Shown: positions 29,982 through 38,776 of the stretch, piece by piece
Layout: each line of letters opens with the position of its first letter
Position numbering within the stretch: position 1 is the first letter of the stretch
Origin: Gammaproteobacteria bacterium
GTDB lineage: Bacteria; Pseudomonadota; Gammaproteobacteria; Chromatiales; Chromatiaceae
Assembly: GCA_024206335.1 (NCBI GenBank)
Contig: JAAGZL010000208.1
Location: 1-64,000, forward strand
Length of the DNA stretch: 64,000 nucleotides
Direction of reading: 5' to 3'
Program-made: the position numbers and the translations under genes
The notes under the pieces: generated by a model
Database searches by the model: none
The model's input: the letters and a program-made list of their open reading frames with translations, nothing else
Told to the model about the DNA's origin: nothing

Positions 29982-30530
29982 ATGAAAAAAAGTATTGTTT
30001 TACTATCGGTTCTGCTCTCAGCCAGCGCCGTGGAGGCGAGTCAACCCGCTCCACAGGTAGTTGTGGCGCGCACCACTATCCAGGCATTTGCCAAACAGCT
30101 TGGGGGCGAGTTGAAGATGGCCATGAAGGCTGGTGGCCCGGTTAATGCCATTGGCGTATGTAATGTAAAGGCGCCCAAGATTGCACAGGAGACCAATAAA
30201 GAGGGTAGTGCCAAGATCAGCCGCACAAGTCTGAAGAACCGTAATGCTGACAATGCTCCAACAGATTGGCAGCGTGCGGTATTGCTCAAGTTTGAAGAGC
30301 GCAAGGCGGCTGGTGAAGATGTTACAAAAATGGAGCATTCGGAGGTGGTGGGTGACCAGTTCCGTTACATGAAGGCGATCCCCACCGCAGAGATATGTCT
30401 CAAGTGTCACGGTGCCAATATCGCCCCCAAAATTGCTGCAAAGCTGGATAAACTGTATCCGGAAGATAAGGCCCGTGGTTTCAAGAAGGGCGATATTCGT
30501 GGTGCCTTCTATGTGACTCAGCCCAAATAA
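29982..30530 (+). CDS. Tll0287-like (DUF3365) periplasmic haem c protein
   Basis: Secreted protein of 182 residues: a signal peptide (KKSIVLLSVLLSASAVEA), then the Tll0287-like domain with DWQRAVL, the haem-attachment site CLKCHG near residue 140 and the C-terminal KGDIRGAFYVTQP. Related domains occur as haem-based redox or gas sensors and as free periplasmic cytochromes. No kinase or other domain is attached. The gene has AAAGGAG upstream and its own terminator at 30561-30588, so it is monocistronic. Confidence 0.85.
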   Translation: MKKSIVLLSVLLSASAVEASQPAPQVVVARTTIQAFAKQLGGELKMAMKAGGPVNAIGVCNVKAPKIAQETNKEGSAKISRTSLKNRNADNAPTDWQRAVLLKFEERKAAGEDVTKMEHSEVVGDQFRYMKAIPTAEICLKCHGANIAPKIAAKLDKLYPEDKARGFKKGDIRGAFYVTQPK

Positions 30531-30560
30531 ATCAAGTAATTACATCTAGTTGGATGTGGG

Positions 30561-30588
30561 AAGGCCGGTCTTTGACCGGCCTTTTTTA
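30561..30588 (+). terminator. Intrinsic terminator of the Tll0287-like gene
   Basis: Perfect hairpin GGCCGGTC-TTT-GACCGGCC followed by TTTTTT, 31 bp after the stop codon. Confidence 0.95.
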
Positions 30589-30769
30589 TTGGCAGGTAGA
30601 ACATAGTTAACAAATGGCGGGATGAGTGAAATTAATTGGCTGGGATCAGCAATAGCATACTACTATGGTGTGAATCTCGTATGTAAGTCCGTGGTGCGAG
30701 AGGTCGGTAGTGGTTTGCATCATGGGTTATTCATACAACCAGTTGGGTCGGCTTGTGAGTCTGGCCCGT

Positions 30770-30775
30770 TATAAT
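30770..30775 (+). promoter_or_regulatory. Predicted -10 box for the PEPCK-like gene
   Basis: A perfect TATAAT lies 40 bp before the ATG at 30816. No good -35 was found. A transcript starting near 30782 would exclude the in-frame TTG at 30777 as the start codon and supports the ATG. Confidence 0.5.
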
Positions 30776-30815
30776 TTTGCAGTCCGAATTAGATTGGACG
30801 GATGTGGAGGCAAAT

Positions 30816-33800
30816 ATGGAATTTGAACGCTCCTTGGGTTTGGGTGTTGCTACGGGCAACCAAGAGGAAGAACGAAAACGGTTTCATCTCTATATAAATC
30901 TGAAGCTGGCGTCTTCAGGGCGTCCCACCTGCCTGGACGATAGTTCGGCTGAGTTTATGGAGATCTCCCAGGATCTGCTGAAGGCGTTTCGGGAGAAGGG
31001 ACGACTGCTATCCTCCTACCTCTGTCCCTCAGATCAGCGGATTCAAGACTTTCTGGGCCGTTATCTGTGGGACCTGGACCTGGATCGGATGCCGGTACTC
31101 CCCAATACCACCTTTATCCTGGATCGCCATGGGGTGGCGCGTGAACTCTCTCTGCCCATGGGTGAGGATGAGTTTCACTCCGACATTGTCTCCAGCTACC
31201 GGGTGCGGCAGGGAGTGTTGCACAACCCGGCCAGTGATCGGCGTACCACCGAAGGTTCGTTTCATATCGCTGAAGGGGGTTTGCCTATTCCCGGCGATAA
31301 AAAGGCGGTACCCAAGTTGACCTTTGCCCGTATGCTGGAACGGGCGCTGCAACCGCCACCGGAGCTGTTGGCCCTGCCATTCACTAGCAACCAGCCAGAA
31401 CAGGCACGCATGTTTGTCTCTCTGTTGCTACGACCGGTCATCTGTCCGGAGATCCCGGGACGGGAGTCGGAGAAGAGTATGGAGATCCGTTTCTTCGCTC
31501 CGGGTAATCTGGTGAGTAACCTGGATTTTGTAGAGAGTATCTTCGGTAATGGTGGTAATCCCAACCTGTCAGAGTTTGATCCGGGGCTGGATGTGGATCA
31601 CTGGAGTGGCCACACCGGCTGCGTGATCCTGGCGCCACACTTGATCAACTTCACTAAAAAAGAGCTGGGGCTGCCACACATCGATCATGCCACAGAGCGG
31701 CAGCGTCGGGATGAGATGTGCTGGAGTTCGGAAGATGAGCTGTACAATAAAGGTAACCCATTTAAGCTCACCGCCCGTGATGAGAGCGGGGTAATCGTTA
31801 CCCTGGTAGCGGACAACTACTATGGCTACTGCAAGAAAGAGGTGAAAACTCAGATTGGCTATGCTGCAAATCTTTACGGCCTGGCCGAGGAGGAGCATGC
31901 CGGTGGCGCCCTGGCCTTTGAACGTCGCAGCCATGGTGATGAGTATGGTGTTGATAGCCATACCCGAGAGTCCGGCTATAGTTTTCAAGATATGCTGGAG
32001 CGTTACGGTGAGGTAATGGATCTGCAGCCTGAGGGGCATGCCATAGACCGAAATTTTCCGGATGTAATCTATGTGCCACAGGACCTGCGTATGGATCTGA
32101 GTGGTCAGCGCATCAGTTGGTTACGTGACGGTGTGGTGCACAAGATCAGGATGCAGCCTGAGAAAATTTACATCCAGCCCAACGGTTATAAGGTAGAGAT
32201 GATGAAACACCCGGGTGCTCCTTCCTGGCGTCTGGTGGGTACTGATGCTGAAGGTACATTCTGCCATAAACCAAGCACCGTATCCGGAGGCGGTAAGTCT
32301 GAGATCTCCAAGGCCCTGGATGATGCCATCATCTATGGCCCTCTGTTTGTGGATAATCTGGAGAAGGATCTGGAACTGGTACAGGAGATATTCGATCGTG
32401 ACTATTCCGACCGTTTTAAACCGGGTTTTGAGAGCGAGGACCACGATTCCAGCCGGAAGCCGCTGAGCCCTGAGCGTAGTCTCGGTTCTGTAATCAAGCT
32501 GCTGACACCATCCTCTACCTATACCGATGAGTACAACCAGCGGCTGGAATCCATACCTCCACGGATCACGGCTTTGGCCTTTTTCATCAAACGTTTTTTT
32601 CACCCGGAATGGGGTGGGGACTGGCGTCGTCTACTATCGGTGGATGAGGTGGATGGAGCTCCCGGACATGAGGTTAAGCTGTATGACCGCCTGGTGGTGG
32701 CCTCCTATCTGCGAGTGGGTTTTGATCCTGATCACAAGTGGCGTACCTTCAAGCTGCGTCAGGACTTCATGCCGGCAGAGAAGATTCAGATGGAGGACGA
32801 TATCAGTTCCTCAGTGGTAGTGCCAGGAGAGGCAGTAACTGGTGGTGGATTGGCAGCCAGTGATGGATATAGTGTGAAACTGGTAAAGAATTGCGAGTAC
32901 CGTCTGTTCCAGCGTCCTGACGATGCCGTTATTCCCGGGTTTGATAAGCAGGCCGAGCGGGATCTGGCTAGCCCTGGAAACTTTGTTGCCAACTATGAGC
33001 CCCTGGGTGGGGAGTCTCTGAATGAGGTGGCAGAGGATATCCTGACCCTGAATCGATTTACCCAGCCTATGCGTGATCTAATCCAGGGTGCCTATGATGC
33101 CGGTAGAGGTTTTGTGGTCTCATCGGCTCATCCTCGACTGGTGGATGGCAAGCCGTCCAAGAACCCGCGTTATCTTCAGACCCGGCCTGATCTGGTGAAT
33201 CCCATCAGAAAATATGTGGCGGAGATTGGTGCCAGGTTTCATCGCAAGTTGGCGCTGGATGCAACGGTGAGCCACCCGGTGAACGCGGTACTGGCAGGGC
33301 GTCGCAATAACCCGCCGGAGCCGGGGGTACGCGCCCTGGCTGTCTCCAACCCCATCCACTATCAGGAACTACCGGAACTGTTTATGGATTTTATCTGCAG
33401 TCTGACCGGTAAGTCTCCATCTACCACTGGTGCCGGCAGTGAGGGTGCCCTCACCAAGGGGCCCTTTAATGCCCTGCGTGCCACCTCGGACCTGAATAAC
33501 GCCCTGGTCTCTTTCATCCTAACCGGCTATGCCGGCTACACCAGCTCTGCTGGTTATATCGGTCCCGATATGCGGGTGGATCATGATGTCAGCCTGTTGA
33601 TACCCGAGATCTGGGCCAGGCTCACCCCGAAACAGCGGGATCCTGAATATCTGATCAACAATAACTACCTGGAGCCACTGGAGGATTTTGAGCATGGTGG
33701 TGAACAGGTCCTGGCCAGTCGCCTTGGTTACCGCATCACAGAACGTTTCGTGCACGGCTATCTGGGCAAGTTATTTGATAATCCAAATACCGTATTCACC

Positions 33801-34286
33801 GAGGCGATTCTGAAACCGGAGACTCAGGATCTGGAGGTGTTTGTCGATGGGGTTAACAACATCGTGGAGGCACAGCAGCGAGTGGCGCAGCAGTACCTGG
33901 ATGATGGCAGCATTGAGGCGGCCTGTCCTCCCCTGCGGGCATTGCTGTATATCATGGCCACAGGCAGTCATGAGGGGAGGGATGCAAAGCACCCGGAGAT
34001 ACGGGCAATGTTCAGCCGCAAATCTCTCCTGGGTTCTGATTGGTATCAAGAGCGCCTGGAGGTGAAGCAGGAGCGTGATATCTCCCTGTGGAGACGCCAC
34101 GTCCACAGCCTGAAACAGTTTCTGAATCTGGCCAGTCATGCTGATGCTGCAGAGCAATTGGGTATCAGTCAACGCCTGGAATCAGCCCAGGCCAAGCTGG
34201 AACAGGTGCAGAGCTCAGAATATCTGGATGGTTTGGTAGGTACTATCGGTGCCGATCTGCTGCAACCACCCCGCGGTAAGGAATAG
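30816..34286 (+). CDS. Large protein resembling PPi-type phosphoenolpyruvate carboxykinase
   Basis: Cytoplasmic protein of 1156 residues with no signal or membrane segment. The ATG at 30816 has GGAGG five bases upstream; an in-frame TTG at 30777 does not. The size and blocks such as NYYGYCKKEVKTQIGYAANL (near 334), AEEEHAGGALAFER, CHKPSTVSGGGKSEISK (P-loop-like, K494) and TGAGSEGALTKGPFNALRAT recall, from memory, the 1100-1200 residue PPi-dependent PEPCK family of Propionibacterium and Entamoeba (PEP + CO2 + Pi to oxaloacetate + PPi, reversible). Many members are filed as hypothetical proteins. It is flanked by terminators and is monocistronic. A PPi-linked enzyme would fit PPi-saving metabolism proposed for thiotrophic bacteria. 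Family assignment rests on motif recall and is not tested by search. Confidence 0.6.
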   Translation: MEFERSLGLGVATGNQEEERKRFHLYINLKLASSGRPTCLDDSSAEFMEISQDLLKAFREKGRLLSSYLCPSDQRIQDFLGRYLWDLDLDRMPVLPNTTFILDRHGVARELSLPMGEDEFHSDIVSSYRVRQGVLHNPASDRRTTEGSFHIAEGGLPIPGDKKAVPKLTFARMLERALQPPPELLALPFTSNQPEQARMFVSLLLRPVICPEIPGRESEKSMEIRFFAPGNLVSNLDFVESIFGNGGNPNLSEFDPGLDVDHWSGHTGCVILAPHLINFTKKELGLPHIDHATERQRRDEMCWSSEDELYNKGNPFKLTARDESGVIVTLVADNYYGYCKKEVKTQIGYAANLYGLAEEEHAGGALAFERRSHGDEYGVDSHTRESGYSFQDMLERYGEVMDLQPEGHAIDRNFPDVIYVPQDLRMDLSGQRISWLRDGVVHKIRMQPEKIYIQPNGYKVEMMKHPGAPSWRLVGTDAEGTFCHKPSTVSGGGKSEISKALDDAIIYGPLFVDNLEKDLELVQEIFDRDYSDRFKPGFESEDHDSSRKPLSPERSLGSVIKLLTPSSTYTDEYNQRLESIPPRITALAFFIKRFFHPEWGGDWRRLLSVDEVDGAPGHEVKLYDRLVVASYLRVGFDPDHKWRTFKLRQDFMPAEKIQMEDDISSSVVVPGEAVTGGGLAASDGYSVKLVKNCEYRLFQRPDDAVIPGFDKQAERDLASPGNFVANYEPLGGESLNEVAEDILTLNRFTQPMRDLIQGAYDAGRGFVVSSAHPRLVDGKPSKNPRYLQTRPDLVNPIRKYVAEIGARFHRKLALDATVSHPVNAVLAGRRNNPPEPGVRALAVSNPIHYQELPELFMDFICSLTGKSPSTTGAGSEGALTKGPFNALRATSDLNNALVSFILTGYAGYTSSAGYIGPDMRVDHDVSLLIPEIWARLTPKQRDPEYLINNNYLEPLEDFEHGGEQVLASRLGYRITERFVHGYLGKLFDNPNTVFTEAILKPETQDLEVFVDGVNNIVEAQQRVAQQYLDDGSIEAACPPLRALLYIMATGSHEGRDAKHPEIRAMFSRKSLLGSDWYQERLEVKQERDISLWRRHVHSLKQFLNLASHADAAEQLGISQRLESAQAKLEQVQSSEYLDGLVGTIGADLLQPPRGKE

Positions 34287-34486
34287 ATCGGGGCGGTGTA
34301 AACCATGGGGTACACTACTGTGGTATCTGGTTGATAACTGCGTGGTGGGTACTCATGGAAGGTAACATGTAGAATAGATATTGTGTCTGCAAAACGGGTC
34401 CTTGAGGGCTACCTTGGTTCCCCGGGGATCGGGTAGGATGAACATGGGTGCCGCCTTTCCTTCTTCAATGCCAATTTTTCTGTTTC

Positions 34487-34513
34487 AAAAAAAGGGGCCG
34501 CTTGCGCGGCCCC
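34487..34513 (-). terminator. Intrinsic terminator of tpx
   Basis: On the minus strand GGGGCCGC-GCAA-GCGGCCCC is followed by seven T. It begins 12 bp after the tpx stop. The rest of the 238 bp gap to the PEPCK-like gene shows no feature. Confidence 0.95.
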
Positions 34514-34524
34514 AGGTGGAGAAC

Positions 34525-35025
34525 TTAGCTGAGGGAGTTTAGAGCCGCTTCATAATTTGGTTCCTGTACGATCTCAGGGACCTGTTCGTTGTAGATTACC
34601 TTTCCGGTTTCATCCAGTACTACAACCGCTCTGGCCAGAAGGCCAGCCAGTGGTCCATCGACAATGCGGGCACCGTAGTTTGCGCCAAAATCGCTGTTAC
34701 GCAGTTCACTTACAGAGTCAACGCTGTCCAGACCTTCGGCGCCGCAGAAGCGGGCGTGGGCAAATGGCAGGTCCTGGGATATACAGAGCACTGCGGTGTT
34801 GTCCAGGGCGTTGGCGTCTGCATTGAAGTGGCGCACAGAGGCGGCGCATACGTCGGTATCGATACTGGGGAAGATATTCAGTATGACCCGCTTGCCTTTC
34901 AGGTCACTCAGGGAGATGTCTGAGAGATCGGTCTTGGTCAGACAGAAGTCAGGGGCCTGGCTGCCTACTGCAGGCAGATCCCCAGAGGTGCTTATTTCGT
35001 TTCCTTTCAAAGTGATTTTTGCCAT
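34525..35025 (-). CDS. tpx: Thiol peroxidase (Tpx-type peroxiredoxin)
   Basis: Atypical 2-Cys peroxiredoxin of 166 residues that reduces lipid and alkyl hydroperoxides using thioredoxin. The peroxidatic C60 ([14 protein letters not shown]) and resolving C94 (HARFCGAEG) are at exactly the E. coli positions. Residues [11 protein letters not shown] open the thioredoxin fold. It is monocistronic with its own terminator. E. coli Tpx is periplasm-associated in older literature, but no signal peptide is visible here. Confidence 0.97.
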   Translation of the reverse strand: MAKITLKGNEISTSGDLPAVGSQAPDFCLTKTDLSDISLSDLKGKRVILNIFPSIDTDVCAASVRHFNADANALDNTAVLCISQDLPFAHARFCGAEGLDSVDSVSELRNSDFGANYGARIVDGPLAGLLARAVVVLDETGKVIYNEQVPEIVQEPNYEAALNSLS

Positions 35026-35422
35026 TTGTTTTGCCTCTAGTATGGTTTAAGTAATCGTAGCCAGACCATTTGGGCTGACTGGGTAAACGGGTGCTTATGA
35101 AGTAGTAAATTCAGTCGTGTGCCCCACAAAAAGACTGTTTAACGACAATAATGACGATATATTGACATTTGCGGCGATGGTTGTCAAGGCAATATTGATA
35201 TAAGTCATAAACGACTGTTTGTCAGGCTGAGGCAACATATGTAGGGTTGATACTCCTGTAGATGATGTAGTCGGCAAGTCCACATACATCGCAGGGAAGA
35301 GGAGGTAGAACCGGTTAGTCGGTTGGTAAAGGAGATGGATCTGTTCCTGAAACGCCATGGTGTGGGTGTTAAGGGAGTTGTGTCTATTTAAGATCCAGGG
35401 TGTCTTGGTCGCAAACATGGTC
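35026..35422. other. Intergenic region upstream of tpx and the next hypothetical gene
   Basis: About 400 bp with divergent promoters. TTGACA and TGTCAA form a spaced inverted repeat at about 35164-35190. A half-matching FNR-like sequence (TTGATATAAGTCAT) lies at about 35195-35208. No convincing gene was seen. Confidence 0.4.
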
Positions 35423-36028
35423 ATGAAACGAGTCATCTTCATGCTACTGGTTGTAGCAACAGTGTGGAAAATACTCTCCGATCCGGGAGCGGTAACCCTG
35501 GGTCCTGGCGTTTATGCAAAAGAGTCACCAAGGCAGGAGGGCCTCGCCACCCCTACCAGCTTTAATCATGGCGATTATACCATCACTCCCATGGCCAGGT
35601 TCTGGATCAAGGCCAAGGTCCTCTCCCGGGAAGAGTACACCTTTGACCGGGAGGCAGACCTGTCGCCGGTGGATCTCGCTCTTGGCTGGGGCAATATGTC
35701 AGATGAGTCTGTTATTGAGCAGATCGATATATCCCAAAGTGGGCGCTGGTATAGGTGGCAAACCAGGAACCCACCAATCCCGGTGCGGGAGATTGAGACG
35801 CATAGTGCGAATATGCATCTGATCCCGGCGAATGATACCGTGGAGTCGAAAATAGAAAAAGTGCGTACTGGAGATATTATTGAGCTGACGGGTAAGTTGG
35901 TGGCGATAAAAGCCTCAGATGGCTGGCGCTGGAAAAGCTCCATGACTCGGAAAGATACTGGTGCGAGTGCTTGTGAAGTGATCTGGGTAGAGCAATTTGA
36001 AGTTGGCTATGCGGAAAGCAAGGAGTGA
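35423..36028 (+). CDS. Conserved hypothetical protein with N-terminal membrane anchor
   Basis: About 201 residues from the ATG at 35423 (an ATG at 35417 is equally possible, and the frame is open to 35357). One N-terminal hydrophobic segment (RVIFMLLVVATVWKIL) is followed by a soluble domain with aromatic motifs ITPMARFWIKAKVLSREEY, LALGWGNMSD, IDISQSGRWYRW and GDIIELTGKLVAI. Similar short proteins occur in accessory regions of other bacteria, but I know no function. No signal cleavage site or lipobox is obvious, so it may stay anchored in the inner membrane facing the periplasm. Confidence 0.7.
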   Translation: MKRVIFMLLVVATVWKILSDPGAVTLGPGVYAKESPRQEGLATPTSFNHGDYTITPMARFWIKAKVLSREEYTFDREADLSPVDLALGWGNMSDESVIEQIDISQSGRWYRWQTRNPPIPVREIETHSANMHLIPANDTVESKIEKVRTGDIIELTGKLVAIKASDGWRWKSSMTRKDTGASACEVIWVEQFEVGYAESKE

Positions 36029-36172
36029 ACAGAGCTCTATAGTTCCAGTGTCCATAGAAGACGGCTAAATTTTTTGTTATATTTGGGATTATCAAAAAGT
36101 GTCTTGTACTGTGACACTACAATTTCTACAAGATGGAAATTATTGAAGAATACCATCATAAAGGAGCCACCC

Positions 36173-37186
36173 TTGCAGAAGTGTAACAGTAAAAGCTGGA
36201 TTCTTTTCGTAACTCTAATGATGGGTGTAGCTGCATATCCTACTACCGCAGTATCTTTCGACATCAATATCAATCCATTATTAGGCTTGGCTGGCAACAC
36301 AGATGCAGTGGCGGCATTTGAGCGAGCAGCCAGCCAATGGGAATCACGCATCAGTGATCAGATAACAGTTAATATTGATGCTAATCTGACAAACTTTGGA
36401 AGCGCTAGTATTATTGGATCGACCTCTTCCACCATGCTCTTTGGTGGTTACGGGCTTATTCGTGACCAGATGGTTGCAGATGCAGGTAACGAGCTTGATG
36501 ACGGTGTTGTAGCGTACCTTCCAGATGCGAGTCAGTTCAGTGCATATCTGCCTGCTGGAATTGGGTTAAGCGGGAATATTGTTGCTTCCAAGGCTAATCT
36601 TAAAGCGATGGGTTTTAGCAATCTGGACACTGGTTTTGGAATTACGGATGCCGAAATTACCTTTAACAGTGAATTCGTTTTTGATTTTGATAACAGCGAC
36701 GGTGTGAATGCCGGTGCAATGGATTTTGAATCAGTTGCTGCTCATGAGATCGGCCACGCTCTTGGATTTATCTCCGCAGTGGATACTATTGACTGGGCAT
36801 TGAATGAAGGATTAACAGGCAATGTTCATATAAATCCGCTGGATTTTTTTCGATTTGATGACCTAAATGACCCTGAGACACTAAGTGAGTTTACCAATAA
36901 CTCCCGCAACCTAGTCCCAGGAGACGAAGCTTTTTTTGATGACTTGATGAATGAATTTTCTATGTCCACAGGTGCTTATACAGGGGATGGTCGTCAGGTT
37001 AGCCATTGGAAGGATGATTTGCTGACAGGAACCATGATTGGTGCAATGGATCCAACTATAGATTACGGGGAGATATTTACACTCAGTGAGGCTGATTTTC
37101 GCGTGCTGGATCTGATCGGATATGAAATTGTTTCGGTCCCAATTCCGGCAGCTGTCTGGCTGTTTTCTCTGGCCTCCTTGGTCTAA
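36173..37186 (+). CDS. Secreted zinc metalloprotease-like protein with truncated sorting tail
   Basis: A 337-residue exported protein. I place the start at TTG 36173, which has AAAGGAG eight bases upstream and gives a normal signal peptide (WILFVTLMMGVAAYPTTAVS). Upstream in-frame ATG at 36074 gives an implausible leader. The zinc motif HEIGHALGF (VAAHEIGHALGFISAVD) marks a metallopeptidase, probably the NF038122-like family. The C-terminus reads VPIPAAVWLFSLASLV and stops at TAA; the same frame continues LGFSKRG before the next stop. The whole resembles a PEP-CTERM-like tail (VPxPAAVWLF, hydrophobic helix, basic end) from which a nonsense codon has removed the basic end. The gene stands alone. 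Confidence 0.72.
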   Translation: MQKCNSKSWILFVTLMMGVAAYPTTAVSFDININPLLGLAGNTDAVAAFERAASQWESRISDQITVNIDANLTNFGSASIIGSTSSTMLFGGYGLIRDQMVADAGNELDDGVVAYLPDASQFSAYLPAGIGLSGNIVASKANLKAMGFSNLDTGFGITDAEITFNSEFVFDFDNSDGVNAGAMDFESVAAHEIGHALGFISAVDTIDWALNEGLTGNVHINPLDFFRFDDLNDPETLSEFTNNSRNLVPGDEAFFDDLMNEFSMSTGAYTGDGRQVSHWKDDLLTGTMIGAMDPTIDYGEIFTLSEADFRVLDLIGYEIVSVPIPAAVWLFSLASLV

Positions 37187-37366
37187 TTAGGGTTTTCTAA
37201 ACGTGGGTGAGTTTCCAAGCAACTAAATCATCTTAAAACAACATGGGCACCCATCCGAAAATACAGGTGTTTACTGTACGTAACTCTAGTCATAATGAAG
37301 ATGAGACAACAGCCGATGGAGCTGTGTTCCTGATATTCAAGTAGAGAAAAACCAAAGGAGAGAAAT

Positions 37367-37771
37367 ATGTCAAAACTGTCTGATATTGAGGGTATTGGTG
37401 AAGCGTATTTATCCAAGCTTGCCGAGTCTGGAATTGCCTCACTGGAGGGTCTGTTAAAGAGCTGCTGTGAAAAGAAAGGGCGTACGGAGACGGCAGAAAA
37501 ATCCGGCATTAGTGAGAAGCTGATTCTCAATTGGGTTAATCGTGCCGACCTTGCAAGGGTTAAGGGTGTCAGTACCCAGTATGCGGATCTGCTAGAGTGC
37601 GCCGGGGTGGATACCGTGCCTGAACTTGCCCAAAGAAACTCTGATAACCTCCATGCAAAAATGGTTGAGGTAAACGAAAAAAAGAGTCTTGTGCGTAAGT
37701 TACCCACGGCCTCGCAGGTAGAGGACTGGGTCAAGCAGGCCAAGGGTCTGCCACGTGTGGTTAAGCACTAA
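37367..37771 (+). CDS. DUF4332 helix-hairpin-helix protein
   Basis: A 134-residue soluble protein with two helix-hairpin-helix units: LSDIEGIGEAYLSKLAESGIASLEGLL and LARVKGVSTQYADLLECAGVDTVPELAQ. This is the DUF4332 pattern, a fold that usually binds DNA non-specifically. GGAGAG precedes the ATG. It is not in an operon. No specific role is known. Confidence 0.85.
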   Translation: MSKLSDIEGIGEAYLSKLAESGIASLEGLLKSCCEKKGRTETAEKSGISEKLILNWVNRADLARVKGVSTQYADLLECAGVDTVPELAQRNSDNLHAKMVEVNEKKSLVRKLPTASQVEDWVKQAKGLPRVVKH

Positions 37772-37888
37772 GATCCGGGTCTGTTATTTGGGCTGCCAAA
37801 TCCATAGGCAGGTGTAGATTGGTTTGGGTTTGGCGGTCTGATCAATATTGGTCGGGCGTGTGCTAACAGGTGTTATAGCGCCATCGTA

Positions 37889-38662
37889 CTATTCCAACCT
37901 ATCCAGCCAGATCTGTTTTCTTAGCTCAGGCCTCTCAATCAGACTGTCCATTACGTTCCAGGTGATGGGGGAGCGGTAGAACTTCAGATTAAACCCACTG
38001 CTGTGACTTACATATGCCGAGATTGCTTCACGGAACTGCTGTTGAGTGATTGTTTCTGGCGGTAGTGGGGTGAAGTTACGCTGCTGCAGAACGCGAGCCA
38101 TCTCCAGTATGATACTTTTGGTTACCGGCTTTTCAAATAGGCTGTTAATGGTGGAGTTGTACATGGGCACAATCAGGGTGCGCCCATCAATATCGGTCAG
38201 ACTTCCTATGCTTACCCCTTCGCAGATCACCTCATAGCCCTGATTCAACAGGGGGGCGTGGGAGTTACTGCTCTGGTTGTGAAGTTGGGTATCGCCTAGT
38301 AGCGGATCCTCCAAAAATGCGCAGTAAATCTGATTTGGCCTTAACTCCCAACTGCTGCAGATGGTTCCATCGTGCCATGTAAGCCTCTTGCCAAAGATTA
38401 TGCTCTTCTCTTCCAGGTGTGATGAGTCTGAAATGGGTGTAATCGGTGCGGCTACATAACTGGCGCGGCGAGCATCCACCCAGGTAAAGATCCCGCTGGG
38501 TTTGATTTCTGCATAATCTTGATCAGTGCCGGTATTCGGGGGCAGGGCAAACAGCATTCCGCTGTTGGTGAATAGATATACGGCAAGGATCAGCCGGGTC
38601 AGATGAGTACTGCCTGATCTCATTTTGTTACTGTTGGGTTCGGCAAACCTAATCAGATTCAT
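37889..38662 (-). CDS. Secreted protein of unknown function
   Basis: 257 residues from the ATG at 38662; a second in-frame ATG at 38623 gives a more usual signal peptide (MRSGSTHLTRLILAVYLFTNSGMLFALPP). The mature part contains four cysteines (ICSSW, YCAFL, VICEG) and no motif I recognise. It is exported, probably periplasmic. It is on the same strand as tcdA but 114 bp downstream, so operon membership is uncertain. Confidence 0.6.
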   Translation of the reverse strand: MNLIRFAEPNSNKMRSGSTHLTRLILAVYLFTNSGMLFALPPNTGTDQDYAEIKPSGIFTWVDARRASYVAAPITPISDSSHLEEKSIIFGKRLTWHDGTICSSWELRPNQIYCAFLEDPLLGDTQLHNQSSNSHAPLLNQGYEVICEGVSIGSLTDIDGRTLIVPMYNSTINSLFEKPVTKSIILEMARVLQQRNFTPLPPETITQQQFREAISAYVSHSSGFNLKFYRSPITWNVMDSLIERPELRKQIWLDRLE

Positions 38663-38776
38663 GCCGCTGCCACGCTCCTGTAAAACTACCTTTCCTAATC
38701 TATGGATTAGGGTAGAAGTCTAGCACAGGAAATATCTGCATTGGTGCTGCTGAAACATCCATAACTATGGGGCTGG

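Noticed and set aside
35195..35208. A second FNR-like site, TTGATATAAGTCAT
   Set aside because: Only one half-site fits well, and the other mismatches the conserved positions.
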